Below, piece after piece: positions 40,701-48,236 of a DNA stretch of 64,000 nt. How positions within the stretch are numbered: the first letter of the stretch is position 1; each line of letters begins with the position of its first letter. The translations under genes were made by a program, and so were the position numbers. Location: assembly GCF_000160575.1 (NCBI RefSeq), contig NZ_GG697136.1, forward strand, positions 1 through 64,000, written 5' to 3'. Under the pieces are notes generated by a model. That model did no database searches. It was given only the letters and a program-made list of their open reading frames with translations, and was not told where the DNA came from. The DNA is from Weissella paramesenteroides ATCC 33313 (lineage in GTDB: Bacteria; Bacillota; Bacilli; Lactobacillales; Lactobacillaceae).

Positions 40701-43700
40701 CCAGCTGCACCACCAAATTTACCAAGTCCAGCCGCACCAACACCAGTTTGTGCGGCAATTTCTGCAAACGTTAATCCTTTGTTTGCTTCACTTAATAGCT
40801 TAGCCTCTTTACCGGCTTTGCCGGCAGCCGAACCGTAACGTCCGAAGCCCGTAACCGCACCAGCTAACTCAGCCATAGTGGTTACATCTTTAATTCGACC
40901 GGCAATCTTAATGAAACCACTGACGGTTTTAGTAGCAATACCAACACTAGAAACCAATGGTCCAAACACAAGCGCCATCGCCCCTAGTCCAGCACTAGCC
41001 AATGCGGTATTAGCAATTAATGATTTTGTGCCATCAGACAAACCACTAAACCAGTGTATTAATCGTTCAATACCCTGCATCGTTTTGTTGATTGTCGGCA
41101 TCATTGAATCGCCCAGCTGCATGACCACATCATCTAATGTTGCTTTGAATATCTTCATTTGTGACGCAGGGTCTTTCATATTCGCATGAGCCAATTTCTG
41201 AATATATGACCCAGCTTCAGTTGCGTTTGCCCCAACGTCTTTCATTGTTTCACTTAATTGCTTAGTGTTATTCAAAAAGATACCAGCAGCTTGCATACCT
41301 GTTTGGCCAAAGACGGCCTTTAAAATACCCAACTGTTGGTCTTGTGGCAAATCTTTAATAGCACCATTTAATTGTCCAAATATATCAGGCAACGAACGCA
41401 ACTTTGTCTTACCAGTTTTTGCATCAACCTCAGTCAACTTAACACCGAATGAATCCAGTGTATCTTTAGCTGTTGCAGTTGGCGCAGATAGAGATGTCAA
41501 AACTTTACGGAAACCAGTTCCTGCTTTTTCCGCTTCGACACCGTTGTTGCTAAGGACTCCGATTGCACTAGCTGTATCACTAACCGAATAACCAACCGTA
41601 TGAGCTGCTTGTGATACATACGTCATAGCAACTCCCATACCGTGGAAATCGGTAGCCGTAGTATCGGCAGCGTATGCTAACGTATTAGCAACCATACGTG
41701 TGTTTTTCATCTGAGTTGAAGCATCAGTAGAACGTAGGCCAAATCCTTCAAGGGTTGATGTAGTTGTTCTCAACGTATCACTCAAAGAATCTCCAGATGC
41801 CTTTGAAGCGTACATGATGTCTTTTAATGAAGCTAACGCTGACTCACCATCGTAACCACGACGGATCAATTCCTCATAACCCTTAGCAATCGTCTTTTGT
41901 GAATCACCATATTCAAGTGATAACTTACGTCCTTCAACACGCATTTTATTAACCGTGCGTTGTGATTCAGCAGCACCCTCACCAGACGTTTTCAACAAGT
42001 TGTAATTAATGTTGTAAGCGTGAGATAATTCAGCTGCATCTTTGGCGCCTTTAGCAAACGCTCCACCAATCATAGTAGTGTTCATAACGGCATTCATACC
42101 AAAACTCGTCATGGTGCGTCCGGTGTTTCTTAATGAGTTACCAATCTTATTACTACCATCAACGACACGGGCAAATCCTGTGGACATACCCGGTAACGTT
42201 TTAGCAGTCTTGGTAATCTCACCAGCCATACTTGCCATATTAGCTTTGGTGTTAGCAATAGCCACACGTTGTTCACTAATTGCAGATGCATTCTGACGCT
42301 CAGCACTGGTTAATTCATTTAACTTATTAACCTGAGCAGTTAACGTACTACCAAGAATTTTATATTGCTGCGATAGTCCAATGACATGCTCACGATTAGC
42401 TAGCAACGTTTGATTGTTTGCTCGGAACACCGCTTCACTCTCGCGTGTCTTAGCTTGCATCAGTGCTAATTCACGATCCAATGATTTAACTGATTCCTCA
42501 GCTTGCTTAACACTGTTATCGTCAATGCGAATTTTATTTTGTGCTGAATCTTCTTTTAATTGTTGTAAATCTCGACGTAACTCTTTAGCTTTCGTAGACG
42601 ACGAACCAAACTCTTGACTAGCAGACGCCAATGCCGTTTTCAATTGCTTTTGTTTGTCAGCAAGTAACGTCGTTTCAGTTTTTAATCCTGTTTCCTCGGT
42701 ACGTAAAGCATTAGCTTCGTCACCAACCATACGAAAAGTTTCAGCAGAAGCTTTAACACTAGCACGCAATTGTTTAAGATTTTCGTTAACTAATTCTAGA
42801 CCAGTCGACTTCAATGCATAAGCAGCTTGTTTTTCTTCTGATATTAATGAAGTGTACGAAGATTTTAAATCTCGAATAACAGCAATTTGCTCACGATACT
42901 CGTCTGAATTGCGTCCAAATTGATGACCTACTTCTTTCAGAACTGATTGCTCGGCTTTAATCTGTTGTTCGTAAGCTTTAACTGATTCGCCGAGCATTCG
43001 ATAGTTCTTAACTTGGGCACCCTCTTTATCACCCTGTAACTCTAATGCCTGAATATCAGCTCGACGAGTAGCTTCAAGTTCTTTAGTACTAGATGCCAGT
43101 TCTTTTGTGCCAGCTGTCTCTTGTGCTAATGCGACCTTAGCTTCTTTGTATTCACGAGTTAAGTTAGCTTCTTGTAAAGCTAAGTCTTTAACTTGCAACT
43201 CTTGTTTTTCGATTGCATCAGTGTCTTTATCTTTGGCAGATTTCAATTCATTAAGTACAGATTTTTCTGCTAATAATTTTTCTGATAGCTTACTATGTTG
43301 AGCAGTTAAACCAGCAACATTCTTAGCAGCAGCTGTCATTGACTGACCTTGTGCATCAGCTAATTTAATATCAGCTTGCCGAGTTTTATCTAGCAACTCA
43401 TACTCGTGCGAAAGTTTTTGTACTTGATTCTGAGCAGCAATATATCCACTGTTGGTTTTCTTAATCTGCTCATTGGTCTGAGACATTTTCTCGTTAGTGG
43501 TGGCTAACTTACTGGCCAACTTGTCATACTCTGGATTAGTACGTTCGACTGTTTCAGCTGTCTTAGCTAACTGAGCTTGTAGCTTAGCCATTTTTTCAGT
43601 AGCACCTTGACCACCTTGTTTAGCTAATGCCTCAATCTTTTCTTTTAACTGATCATAAACAGGATTAGCTTCACGAGTAACTCTCGCGGTAGCTTCCATT

Positions 43701-43927
43701 TGCCTTGCTAAGTCTTTTGACTCCTGTTCATACAGCTTACTTGTTCGTTGTAATCCTTCAAGTTTTGCCTGATAAGCTTTAACCCAGTTGCCCGAACTCG
43801 ATAATTCACGGAACTGTGTTTTCCACAATGCCGTATTTGTTTTTATCTCTCTTGCTAGGTTCGCCCATTTTCTTACGAAACCAGAATCATCAAGCAACGC
43901 ACGGACAACAATATCGTTTCCTGCCAT
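37709..43927 (-). CDS. tail tape measure protein (2072 aa)
   Basis: Long N-terminal coiled coil (to ~600), a TP901-type tape measure core (about 640-900), hydrophobic segments near 960-1000 and 1090-1120, then repeats. Five to six ~58-residue units carry W-N-K-L-S/T-P-K-x-K and D-x-A/S-SGK. Four ~24-residue units carry GTIDSLHGKTSPL. It sets tail length during assembly and enters the host at injection. AAGGAAGGAA precedes the ATG, which overlaps the end of the gpGT extension. Confidence 0.93.
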   Translation of the reverse strand: MAGNDIVVRALLDDSGFVRKWANLAREIKTNTALWKTQFRELSSSGNWVKAYQAKLEGLQRTSKLYEQESKDLARQMEATARVTREANPVYDQLKEKIEALAKQGGQGATEKMAKLQAQLAKTAETVERTNPEYDKLASKLATTNEKMSQTNEQIKKTNSGYIAAQNQVQKLSHEYELLDKTRQADIKLADAQGQSMTAAAKNVAGLTAQHSKLSEKLLAEKSVLNELKSAKDKDTDAIEKQELQVKDLALQEANLTREYKEAKVALAQETAGTKELASSTKELEATRRADIQALELQGDKEGAQVKNYRMLGESVKAYEQQIKAEQSVLKEVGHQFGRNSDEYREQIAVIRDLKSSYTSLISEEKQAAYALKSTGLELVNENLKQLRASVKASAETFRMVGDEANALRTEETGLKTETTLLADKQKQLKTALASASQEFGSSSTKAKELRRDLQQLKEDSAQNKIRIDDNSVKQAEESVKSLDRELALMQAKTRESEAVFRANNQTLLANREHVIGLSQQYKILGSTLTAQVNKLNELTSAERQNASAISEQRVAIANTKANMASMAGEITKTAKTLPGMSTGFARVVDGSNKIGNSLRNTGRTMTSFGMNAVMNTTMIGGAFAKGAKDAAELSHAYNINYNLLKTSGEGAAESQRTVNKMRVEGRKLSLEYGDSQKTIAKGYEELIRRGYDGESALASLKDIMYASKASGDSLSDTLRTTTSTLEGFGLRSTDASTQMKNTRMVANTLAYAADTTATDFHGMGVAMTYVSQAAHTVGYSVSDTASAIGVLSNNGVEAEKAGTGFRKVLTSLSAPTATAKDTLDSFGVKLTEVDAKTGKTKLRSLPDIFGQLNGAIKDLPQDQQLGILKAVFGQTGMQAAGIFLNNTKQLSETMKDVGANATEAGSYIQKLAHANMKDPASQMKIFKATLDDVVMQLGDSMMPTINKTMQGIERLIHWFSGLSDGTKSLIANTALASAGLGAMALVFGPLVSSVGIATKTVSGFIKIAGRIKDVTTMAELAGAVTGFGRYGSAAGKAGKEAKLLSEANKGLTFAEIAAQTGVGAAGLGKFGGAAGKAGKEVATAGKSAGLLKTAGAALFGTMGVGVPVMLGLAAAAAVGVVGWKVYKDHVDKVKKAEKERQETGKYNIKMTQSQAKEFSKMQKEADVAEISLRKLSNVKLNPENIKDAAGAFGSWAQVVNSQVQGDIDKTSARIKKLQAILDDPSASAAMKSAAKSEIDTLNEKNQSYEYSKQTVTNAQQEVTDILTKAANEHRSLTKDEMAKMEEDRKAILAEQIQTNTKFSQSQRDALTDMINNADLSDLSLKQLRTSMKNYGEVLGQSLGDAITQAKEQAKAIGGKEGKRLAWKDFFEQNAESIKPLVSDFNTQLKKIDWDNQAQSVKDYGKSYDNLKASVQAAGIDWGQFQKQFHIASKQGVEDVENWNHTTPEQKEIMLKNDEGHAVLLNAMEGLDSWNGLSVEEKAFIAEDKASEALIKPLEKSGEWDKMDPKIKNLIVKDLASGNTDRAKAKVALWNASKADSKNLKANDAASKVLAQAGIKFQDWNKLSPKEKRLVAEDLSSGKVDSAKNRINVWNTLKPGKKKLEATDAATKLLKTAGVSVDQYNKLSPRKKKLLADDLASGNVKGAKKQVADWNKISPKQAKIIAKNMATKEAQLAVGSVKNWNKLTPKQQKILVNDMASGKTDKAKQKIALWNAAKPNAKNLTAKDSASKLLSSAGIKLKDWNKLTPSQKKLIANDLASGKSTTARKQIESWNKQKAAQKKLEALNRTHPGVMGAQGTIDSLHGKTSPLKGSNQAGPGKASAQGTIDSLHGKTSPLQASNQAGQGKGSAQRTINSLQGKTANLHASNQTHGGVSSAKSSIDSVHGKTVTITSVFKSIYKKIKEGFATGTSGASTDGNYWLGDGGKNEPYLTPEGRLGVSPADWTLTPLPAGTKVWSSMSAFSADTGRTIDPSMIPKFATGGTVPVAGQMQGIVNANDTFRTQQQQPAPQSTVVNVDNQDVIQVLQKMVSLLTEGNQINKNNRSNTYVESAKSMSERLAFEAMKEQRGSMG

Positions 43928-44151
43928 TATCCAATTCCTTCCTTGGCTGCCTGATTAGAACTAACATAATCAAACAAGCTCATCGTTTGTTCGCCTTGCG
44001 AGTCGCCTGCCTGCTCAGAACCATTTTCAACAAATCGGATAACATCGTCTAAGTCTTGATTCCACGCAGTGTTGACGTCCCACTGATAATTTTGAATCAA
44101 TGAAGTGACGAACCCATCTACTTGTTTGATTGCGTCATCGATTCCAATATT
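43927..44151 (-). CDS. tail assembly chaperone extension reached by -1 frameshift (74 aa)
   Basis: An open frame in the -1 phase continues from the end of the gpG-like gene without a start codon of its own. At 44148-44156 the mRNA reads TCAAAAATA, where an AAA codon can slip back one base within the A run. The resulting gpGT fusion adds NIGIDDAIKQ through KEGIG, with the stop overlapping the tape measure ATG. This is the standard siphophage G/GT arrangement. Confidence 0.72.
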   Translation of the reverse strand, partial: NIGIDDAIKQVDGFVTSLIQNYQWDVNTAWNQDLDDVIRFVENGSEQAGDSQGEQTMSLFDYVSSNQAAKEGIG

Positions 44152-44498
44152 TTTGACGCTTCATCTGATTCAGACAAAGTATCTTCACGAGTTGATTCCC
44201 ATAGGTACACGTCATTGTACAAGTCTGAGATTGCCTTTGGATCAAACTCCTCAAAGTTATCAGCTGGTGTCTCAAACAGTTCTGCTAAGTAATCAATTCG
44301 CAATTCTAGCAATTTAATTTCAGTGTCCAATAGAGCAACACCGTCAAATTCAATATCTTCCTCTAACAACTCGTTGAACTTCTGTCGTTCCTTTTCGAGT
44401 TTTTGTTCTGCAACCAATGCCTTGCGGAATGACCCAACTGTACGTGTCAACGTCTTAACTGAACCATCTACAAACTTAAATGTTTTCGTTACTGCCAT
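44118..44498 (-). CDS. tail assembly chaperone, gpG-like (126 aa)
   Basis: Begins MAVTKTFKFVDGSVKTLTRT, then charged helices with FNELLEEDIEFDG and LELRIDYLAELF. Position between major tail protein and tape measure, and the -1 slip site near its end, identify it as the chaperone that coats the tape measure during tail assembly. AGAGG upstream. Confidence 0.82.
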   Translation of the reverse strand: MAVTKTFKFVDGSVKTLTRTVGSFRKALVAEQKLEKERQKFNELLEEDIEFDGVALLDTEIKLLELRIDYLAELFETPADNFEEFDPKAISDLYNDVYLWESTREDTLSESDEASKILESMTQSNK

Positions 44499-44594
44499 GA
44501 TTTAATTACCTCTTTTATTTAAAATATGTATGCCAGAGTTATCGCACCCTGACTGAGCGACAATGCCTTTTTATTTTAGGAGGCAAGGTCTTAT

Positions 44595-44622
44595 ATGTAT
44601 GGTAGCAATTAAGCTACCGTAA
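44595..44622 (-). other. intercistronic hairpin after the major tail gene
   Basis: Arms GGTAGC/GCTACC around AATTAA, no T run. It shares flanking bases with the hairpin at 37673, suggesting a common mRNA processing or stability element in the tail operon. Confidence 0.5.
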
Positions 44623-44660
44623 TTTTTGCAGTGGTCGTACCTACTATGGTGTTACTCACC

Positions 44661-45242
44661 TTAGGCGTTACTCGCTGTACCGAAAGCCAATGCTTCGAAC
44701 TTTGCACGCGTAACTTCATTTTCACCAACCACACCTTCTGCATAAGTAAATCCTTGCTTGTTGCTAACAGCATGGAATACCAATGAGTCGGTTGTGTTTT
44801 GAACTGAGGCGTTGTTTGTTTGTGGATTAACATCACCACGAGTGAATGTTCCACGGAACAATGCCATCAATGCTTCGTTGTTGTCTTTGTCATGTGACAC
44901 AGCCATGATGGTTGCGTATGCAGGATTAGAATCCTTACCGTGCAACCATGCACCTGAGGCCTCGTCTTGTTGGTAACCTAGCAAACGTGCAGTCAAGTCA
45001 CCTGGAATATCCAAGGCGTTGAATGTTGCTTGCACATCACCAGTACCAGCTGACAATGTTAGGAAAGCACCGTCACCAGCATAAAGAGTAGTTGGTGACT
45101 TTGAAAGGTTTTGCAAGTTAAATCCAGTTGGACCACCATTTGAATTGTCCAGCGTATAGATGTCAGCAGCTGCAATAGTTGGGTCAGTTGAAGACTTGTG
45201 AATACCAATCTTCACTTCTGACAAACCTTGTAGTAATGTCAT
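44661..45242 (-). CDS. major tail tube protein (193 aa)
   Basis: Beta-rich protein with GLSEVKIGIH, LYAGDGAFLTLSAGTGD, and KQGFTYAEGVVGENEVTRAK at the end, as in phi13-type major tail proteins. AGAAGGAGA precedes the ATG. It lies between the tail terminator and the chaperone gene. It forms the tail tube. Confidence 0.87.
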   Translation of the reverse strand: MTLLQGLSEVKIGIHKSSTDPTIAAADIYTLDNSNGGPTGFNLQNLSKSPTTLYAGDGAFLTLSAGTGDVQATFNALDIPGDLTARLLGYQQDEASGAWLHGKDSNPAYATIMAVSHDKDNNEALMALFRGTFTRGDVNPQTNNASVQNTTDSLVFHAVSNKQGFTYAEGVVGENEVTRAKFEALAFGTASNA

Positions 45243-45257
45243 GTTTATTTTCTCCTT

Positions 45258-45659
45258 CTATATAAAAGAGCTGCCATCAGACAGCCCTTCGTAACGCAAT
45301 GTTATTTTTAATTGACTTGTTTCCTCGTCTAAATCGTGTCCTAAGTTATCGATTGGAAACCAATGATTTTCTTCCATTAATCGATTAAGTTGCCATTCAA
45401 ACTTATCCACATCAACTCCTTTTTTGTACCAGACCTGAATCTGAAACCGTTGTCTAAGTTTTCTGGCATGGTCGCCAGCATACTCATCGGGTGTGTTTCT
45501 GATTTCATCTAATAGGAGCAATGTGAAGTCATCTCGTTTAACAAACTCACTAGGAATGCGATACGAAAAAACGCCCCGTGTATCTAAGTCACCAACCAGA
45601 ACTTTATCTAGTGGCAAGTCAGACGCACGGAGCAAGTCTTTTAATTTATTTATAATCAT
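45258..45659 (-). CDS. tail terminator/completion protein, DUF806-like (133 aa)
   Basis: Begins MIINKLKDLLRAS, with FTLLLLDEIRNTPDEYAGD, FQIQVWYKKG and a beta-strand end, the DUF806/gpU-like pattern. The ATG at 45659 has AAAGGA upstream; the frame's TTG at 45665 is less likely. Position between gp10-like and major tail protein fits. Confidence 0.78.
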   Translation of the reverse strand: MIINKLKDLLRASDLPLDKVLVGDLDTRGVFSYRIPSEFVKRDDFTLLLLDEIRNTPDEYAGDHARKLRQRFQIQVWYKKGVDVDKFEWQLNRLMEENHWFPIDNLGHDLDEETSQLKITLRYEGLSDGSSFI

Positions 45660-45661
45660 TA

Positions 45662-46186
45662 TCAAAGTCCTTTGGCGTGTAACTTAGCGATGAATGCTTT
45701 ACGCATATCCTCAACCGCAGCCGCACGTTTTTCTTCGACACCTTGATCAACGAAATGAAGACCTTGAAAGCTTCGACTACCTGAATCAACGGTTTTTAAC
45801 TTGTAGCGATAATTACGTCCAGTACTATTAACAAAGTGTGGACGATTATCAACCACGAAGTGTCCCTCATCAACAAATTTCCAGTAGTAACCTTCGGACG
45901 GGAACTCGACATCAGTTGCAGCCATATTTTCAGGGCTATGCAATTTAATAACGTTTTCCAACCCAAGAAAGTGTTGTTGACGATTAGTGAAGGTTGTACC
46001 GTCTGGTGTAGTATGAGGCTTAGAACCACCAGTATTATCAGTCTTACTCTTAAGTGAATCCTGAATTCCTAATTGTGCTTGCCTTGCACCTTGTTCAGTA
46101 ATCTGTTGTTTCTCTGCAATTGATAGATTAATCTGGTCAGCAATTTTATTTAACCCTGATAGGTCAATGTCTAAATCCATTTCCAT
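45662..46186 (-). CDS. HK97 gp10-like head-tail joining protein (174 aa)
   Basis: LSGLNKIADQI and a repeat-free helical part, then YYWKFVDEGHFVV, FVDQGVEEKRAAAVEDMRKAF near the end, as in HK97 gp10 family members (SGYYAKFVEFG-type motif). The ATG at 46186 is preceded by GCAGGAGG, making the longer frame to 46261 unlikely. Confidence 0.82.
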   Translation of the reverse strand: MEMDLDIDLSGLNKIADQINLSIAEKQQITEQGARQAQLGIQDSLKSKTDNTGGSKPHTTPDGTTFTNRQQHFLGLENVIKLHSPENMAATDVEFPSEGYYWKFVDEGHFVVDNRPHFVNSTGRNYRYKLKTVDSGSRSFQGLHFVDQGVEEKRAAAVEDMRKAFIAKLHAKGL

Positions 46187-46187
46187 A

Positions 46188-46571
46188 TTAAGTACCTCCT
46201 GCATTGCGGTATGTACGATTAACACCATTACCACGTTGTAATGTGAGCAAGTCGTAACCACGTGGATCTCTTAAGTCTCCCCATGGTGATACACGAACCA
46301 CGACATACTCAATATCATCGATATGCGCTAACATATTGATGTGAACTTTGCCCTGATCTTTAATTGCGTACACCTGATCTTCTTGCTGGTTTGGGCCTTC
46401 GTTTCCAACTTGTTCGTGATAAAGAATGCGGTATGGTGAAGTCCATAAAAAGAAATCTTTCACGAATTCTTGTCGTACAATACCGTCTTGGTCTTCGTGG
46501 GATTGATAATGACCGAATGTTATTTTTTGATTGAATCTAGGTAACTCAACGTACTTCTGTAATCGTGCCAT
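46188..46571 (-). CDS. head closure/stopper protein (127 aa)
   Basis: Beta-barrel-like sequence with VHINMLAHIDDIEYVVVRV and SPWGDLRDPRGYDLLTLQR, the layout of SPP1 gp16/phage head-tail joining proteins. Overlaps the connector gene upstream by 26 bases. It seals the head after packaging. Confidence 0.78.
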   Translation of the reverse strand: MARLQKYVELPRFNQKITFGHYQSHEDQDGIVRQEFVKDFFLWTSPYRILYHEQVGNEGPNQQEDQVYAIKDQGKVHINMLAHIDDIEYVVVRVSPWGDLRDPRGYDLLTLQRGNGVNRTYRNAGGT

Positions 46572-46881
46572 TGTTTTGCTCCCACACCATGTAATCAGCT
46601 TTCATTTCTAAGATTAAATCATTGTACCCAGTCGGTGTTTTATACAAGTTAACATCAGTCGTAGCAGAACGATTTAAGTAGTCATTTGCAGTTAGTTTCA
46701 AAATCGCTAACACATAACTTGGATTGTCCACAAAGAAACTTTCTTGTGTGCCAACAGCATGACGTACGGTTCTGTCAGCTGATTGAATCATGGTTTTTAA
46801 AATATCATCTTCATCGTTGAATACGATACGTAAATTTTGTTTTACTAATTTCAAGATATCGGAGTATACTTCATCAGTCAT
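46546..46881 (-). CDS. head-tail connector, gp6/gp15-like (111 aa)
   Basis: Helical protein: SDILKLVKQNLRIVFNDEDDILKTMI, then AILKLTANDYLNRSA, as in phage QLRG/gp6-like connectors that bind under the portal. AAGGAG precedes the ATG. Confidence 0.8.
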   Translation of the reverse strand: MTDEVYSDILKLVKQNLRIVFNDEDDILKTMIQSADRTVRHAVGTQESFFVDNPSYVLAILKLTANDYLNRSATTDVNLYKTPTGYNDLILEMKADYMVWEQNNGTITEVR

Positions 46882-46925
46882 AAAAAGTTATCTCCTTAAT
46901 AACGGGCGTCCCACCCGCTCGGTAG

Positions 46926-47837
46926 TTAAATATGCTTACTGGCGGTAATTGCCTGTACGTATTTGTACGAGGCTTTCTGTTTATTAACAAACGATAAATC
47001 ATCATCGAACGGTTCATGATCAATATAGTTACCTTTAAAAAAAAGATCGTTCATATCACTTATGACACCAGCATTATGAAATAATTTATGTTCATAATAT
47101 TTTTCAATATCATCGACTGCCCAACTAAATGACAGTTCGTCGGTGACCGTTGGAACAATATTGAATGCAGCTAAAGTCCAAACTTGCGCATACATCTCGG
47201 CCGTCCACGATTGGATATACCCTCCTGTTGATTGGCCAATGTCTGTTTTGTTTGGAATTGATTGAAAGTAGTTATAGATGTCGATACAGTTATGATAAAC
47301 CTGAAACCAGTAATCTGATTTTGGTTTATCAATAAACCATTGTGCACCACCCATACCTCTATCGATTTCTTTTAATTGATTAGTTGTTACACCAACAATA
47401 TCATTCATCTTTGCAACTATTTCGTCACCACATGGACGTGTACTAACGTATGTATAATTTGTATATCCTAGCGTATCGGCACAATACCATCTATTAGTTG
47501 ATAAATTATCAGGAGTAACAGGCAACTCTCGAAAGATAATATCACTATCTATATATAGGTAGGAACTTGTTTCTCGTTGACTATCCTCTGATAAAAATTG
47601 CCACCAAAGATATGGTCGAATACTAGGAATATACTTTTTATCCACACGATTATCAGTGTACGTATGTGTCTCAACACCAAACTTGCTACGGAAGTAATCA
47701 GCATAATCGTTACTATCACTAGCAAACAAAAGCACTACGTCATTTAATGGAAAATGTAAGTTATCTAAATTATTTAGAAGGACTTTCAATTCCCACTTAA
47801 AGCGCAATACTGTTGGTTGTGCTAATAGTATTTTCAT
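46926..47837 (-). CDS. glycosyltransferase, GT-A type, in the capsid operon (303 aa)
   Basis: N-terminal nucleotide-binding strand MKILLAQPTVLRFKW, VVLLFASDSNDYADYF, and the metal-binding DxD site SYLYIDSDIIF (about residues 90-100). Later GGAQWFIDKP and LFHNAG are acceptor/sugar-site-like pieces of GT8-like enzymes. Its ATG overlaps the stop of the Thr-rich virion protein gene (TAATG). It most likely adds sugars to that protein; this is inferred from coupling and the nature of the neighbour. Confidence 0.8.
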   Translation of the reverse strand: MKILLAQPTVLRFKWELKVLLNNLDNLHFPLNDVVLLFASDSNDYADYFRSKFGVETHTYTDNRVDKKYIPSIRPYLWWQFLSEDSQRETSSYLYIDSDIIFRELPVTPDNLSTNRWYCADTLGYTNYTYVSTRPCGDEIVAKMNDIVGVTTNQLKEIDRGMGGAQWFIDKPKSDYWFQVYHNCIDIYNYFQSIPNKTDIGQSTGGYIQSWTAEMYAQVWTLAAFNIVPTVTDELSFSWAVDDIEKYYEHKLFHNAGVISDMNDLFFKGNYIDHEPFDDDLSFVNKQKASYKYVQAITASKHI

Positions 47838-48190
47838 TAAGCCTTAGGAGCCTCCGTGGTTGTAGTTGTGGTTGGGGCTACCGTAGTCGTCGTTGTCGTA
47901 GTAGGCTTTGACGTAGTAGTGGTAGTTGTTGTCGGAGCCACTGTTGTGGTTGTCGTTGTTGTAGTTGGTTTAGCTGTCGTTGTAGTTGTTGTCGGCTTTG
48001 GAGTGGTTGTCGTCGTTGTTGTAGGCTCTGCCTGTGTCTTAAACGACAATTCAGTCTTCGCTGATTGGCCAGCATAGGCAACCGCATAGTTGTCATATTG
48101 TGTCGCTGGCTTTAATCCAGTAATTTCGATAGGTGACTCAACGCCAGCTTGGTCGACCTTACCGTCTTTGTATAAATCGAATTTAGCCAT
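47837..48190 (-). CDS. fibronectin/Ig-like virion protein with Thr-Pro mucin-like tail (117 aa)
   Basis: Residues 1-52 form one FN3-like domain (MAKFDLYKDGKVDQ, EITGLKPATQYDNYAVAY). Residues 57-117 are six runs of 6-8 threonines separated by PKP, AKP, VAP, SKP, VAP and EAP; 41 of 61 residues are Thr. All four Thr codons are mixed, so the tract is kept by selection on the protein and not by simple repeat slippage. Located right after the major capsid gene, hence a head decoration or fibre candidate. Mucin-like tails of this type are typical O-glycosylation substrates. Confidence 0.85.
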   Translation of the reverse strand: MAKFDLYKDGKVDQAGVESPIEITGLKPATQYDNYAVAYAGQSAKTELSFKTQAEPTTTTTTTPKPTTTTTTAKPTTTTTTTTVAPTTTTTTTSKPTTTTTTTVAPTTTTTTEAPKA

Positions 48191-48236
48191 TAGTTAATTC
48201 ACCTCAATTTCTGCACTATTAGCGGTGGTAGTTATC

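Noticed and set aside
47837-48030. Repetitive DNA opposite the Thr tract read as a plus-strand Val-rich frame
   Set aside because: It is the complement of the Thr codons; the plus frame has no start signal and opposes the operon.
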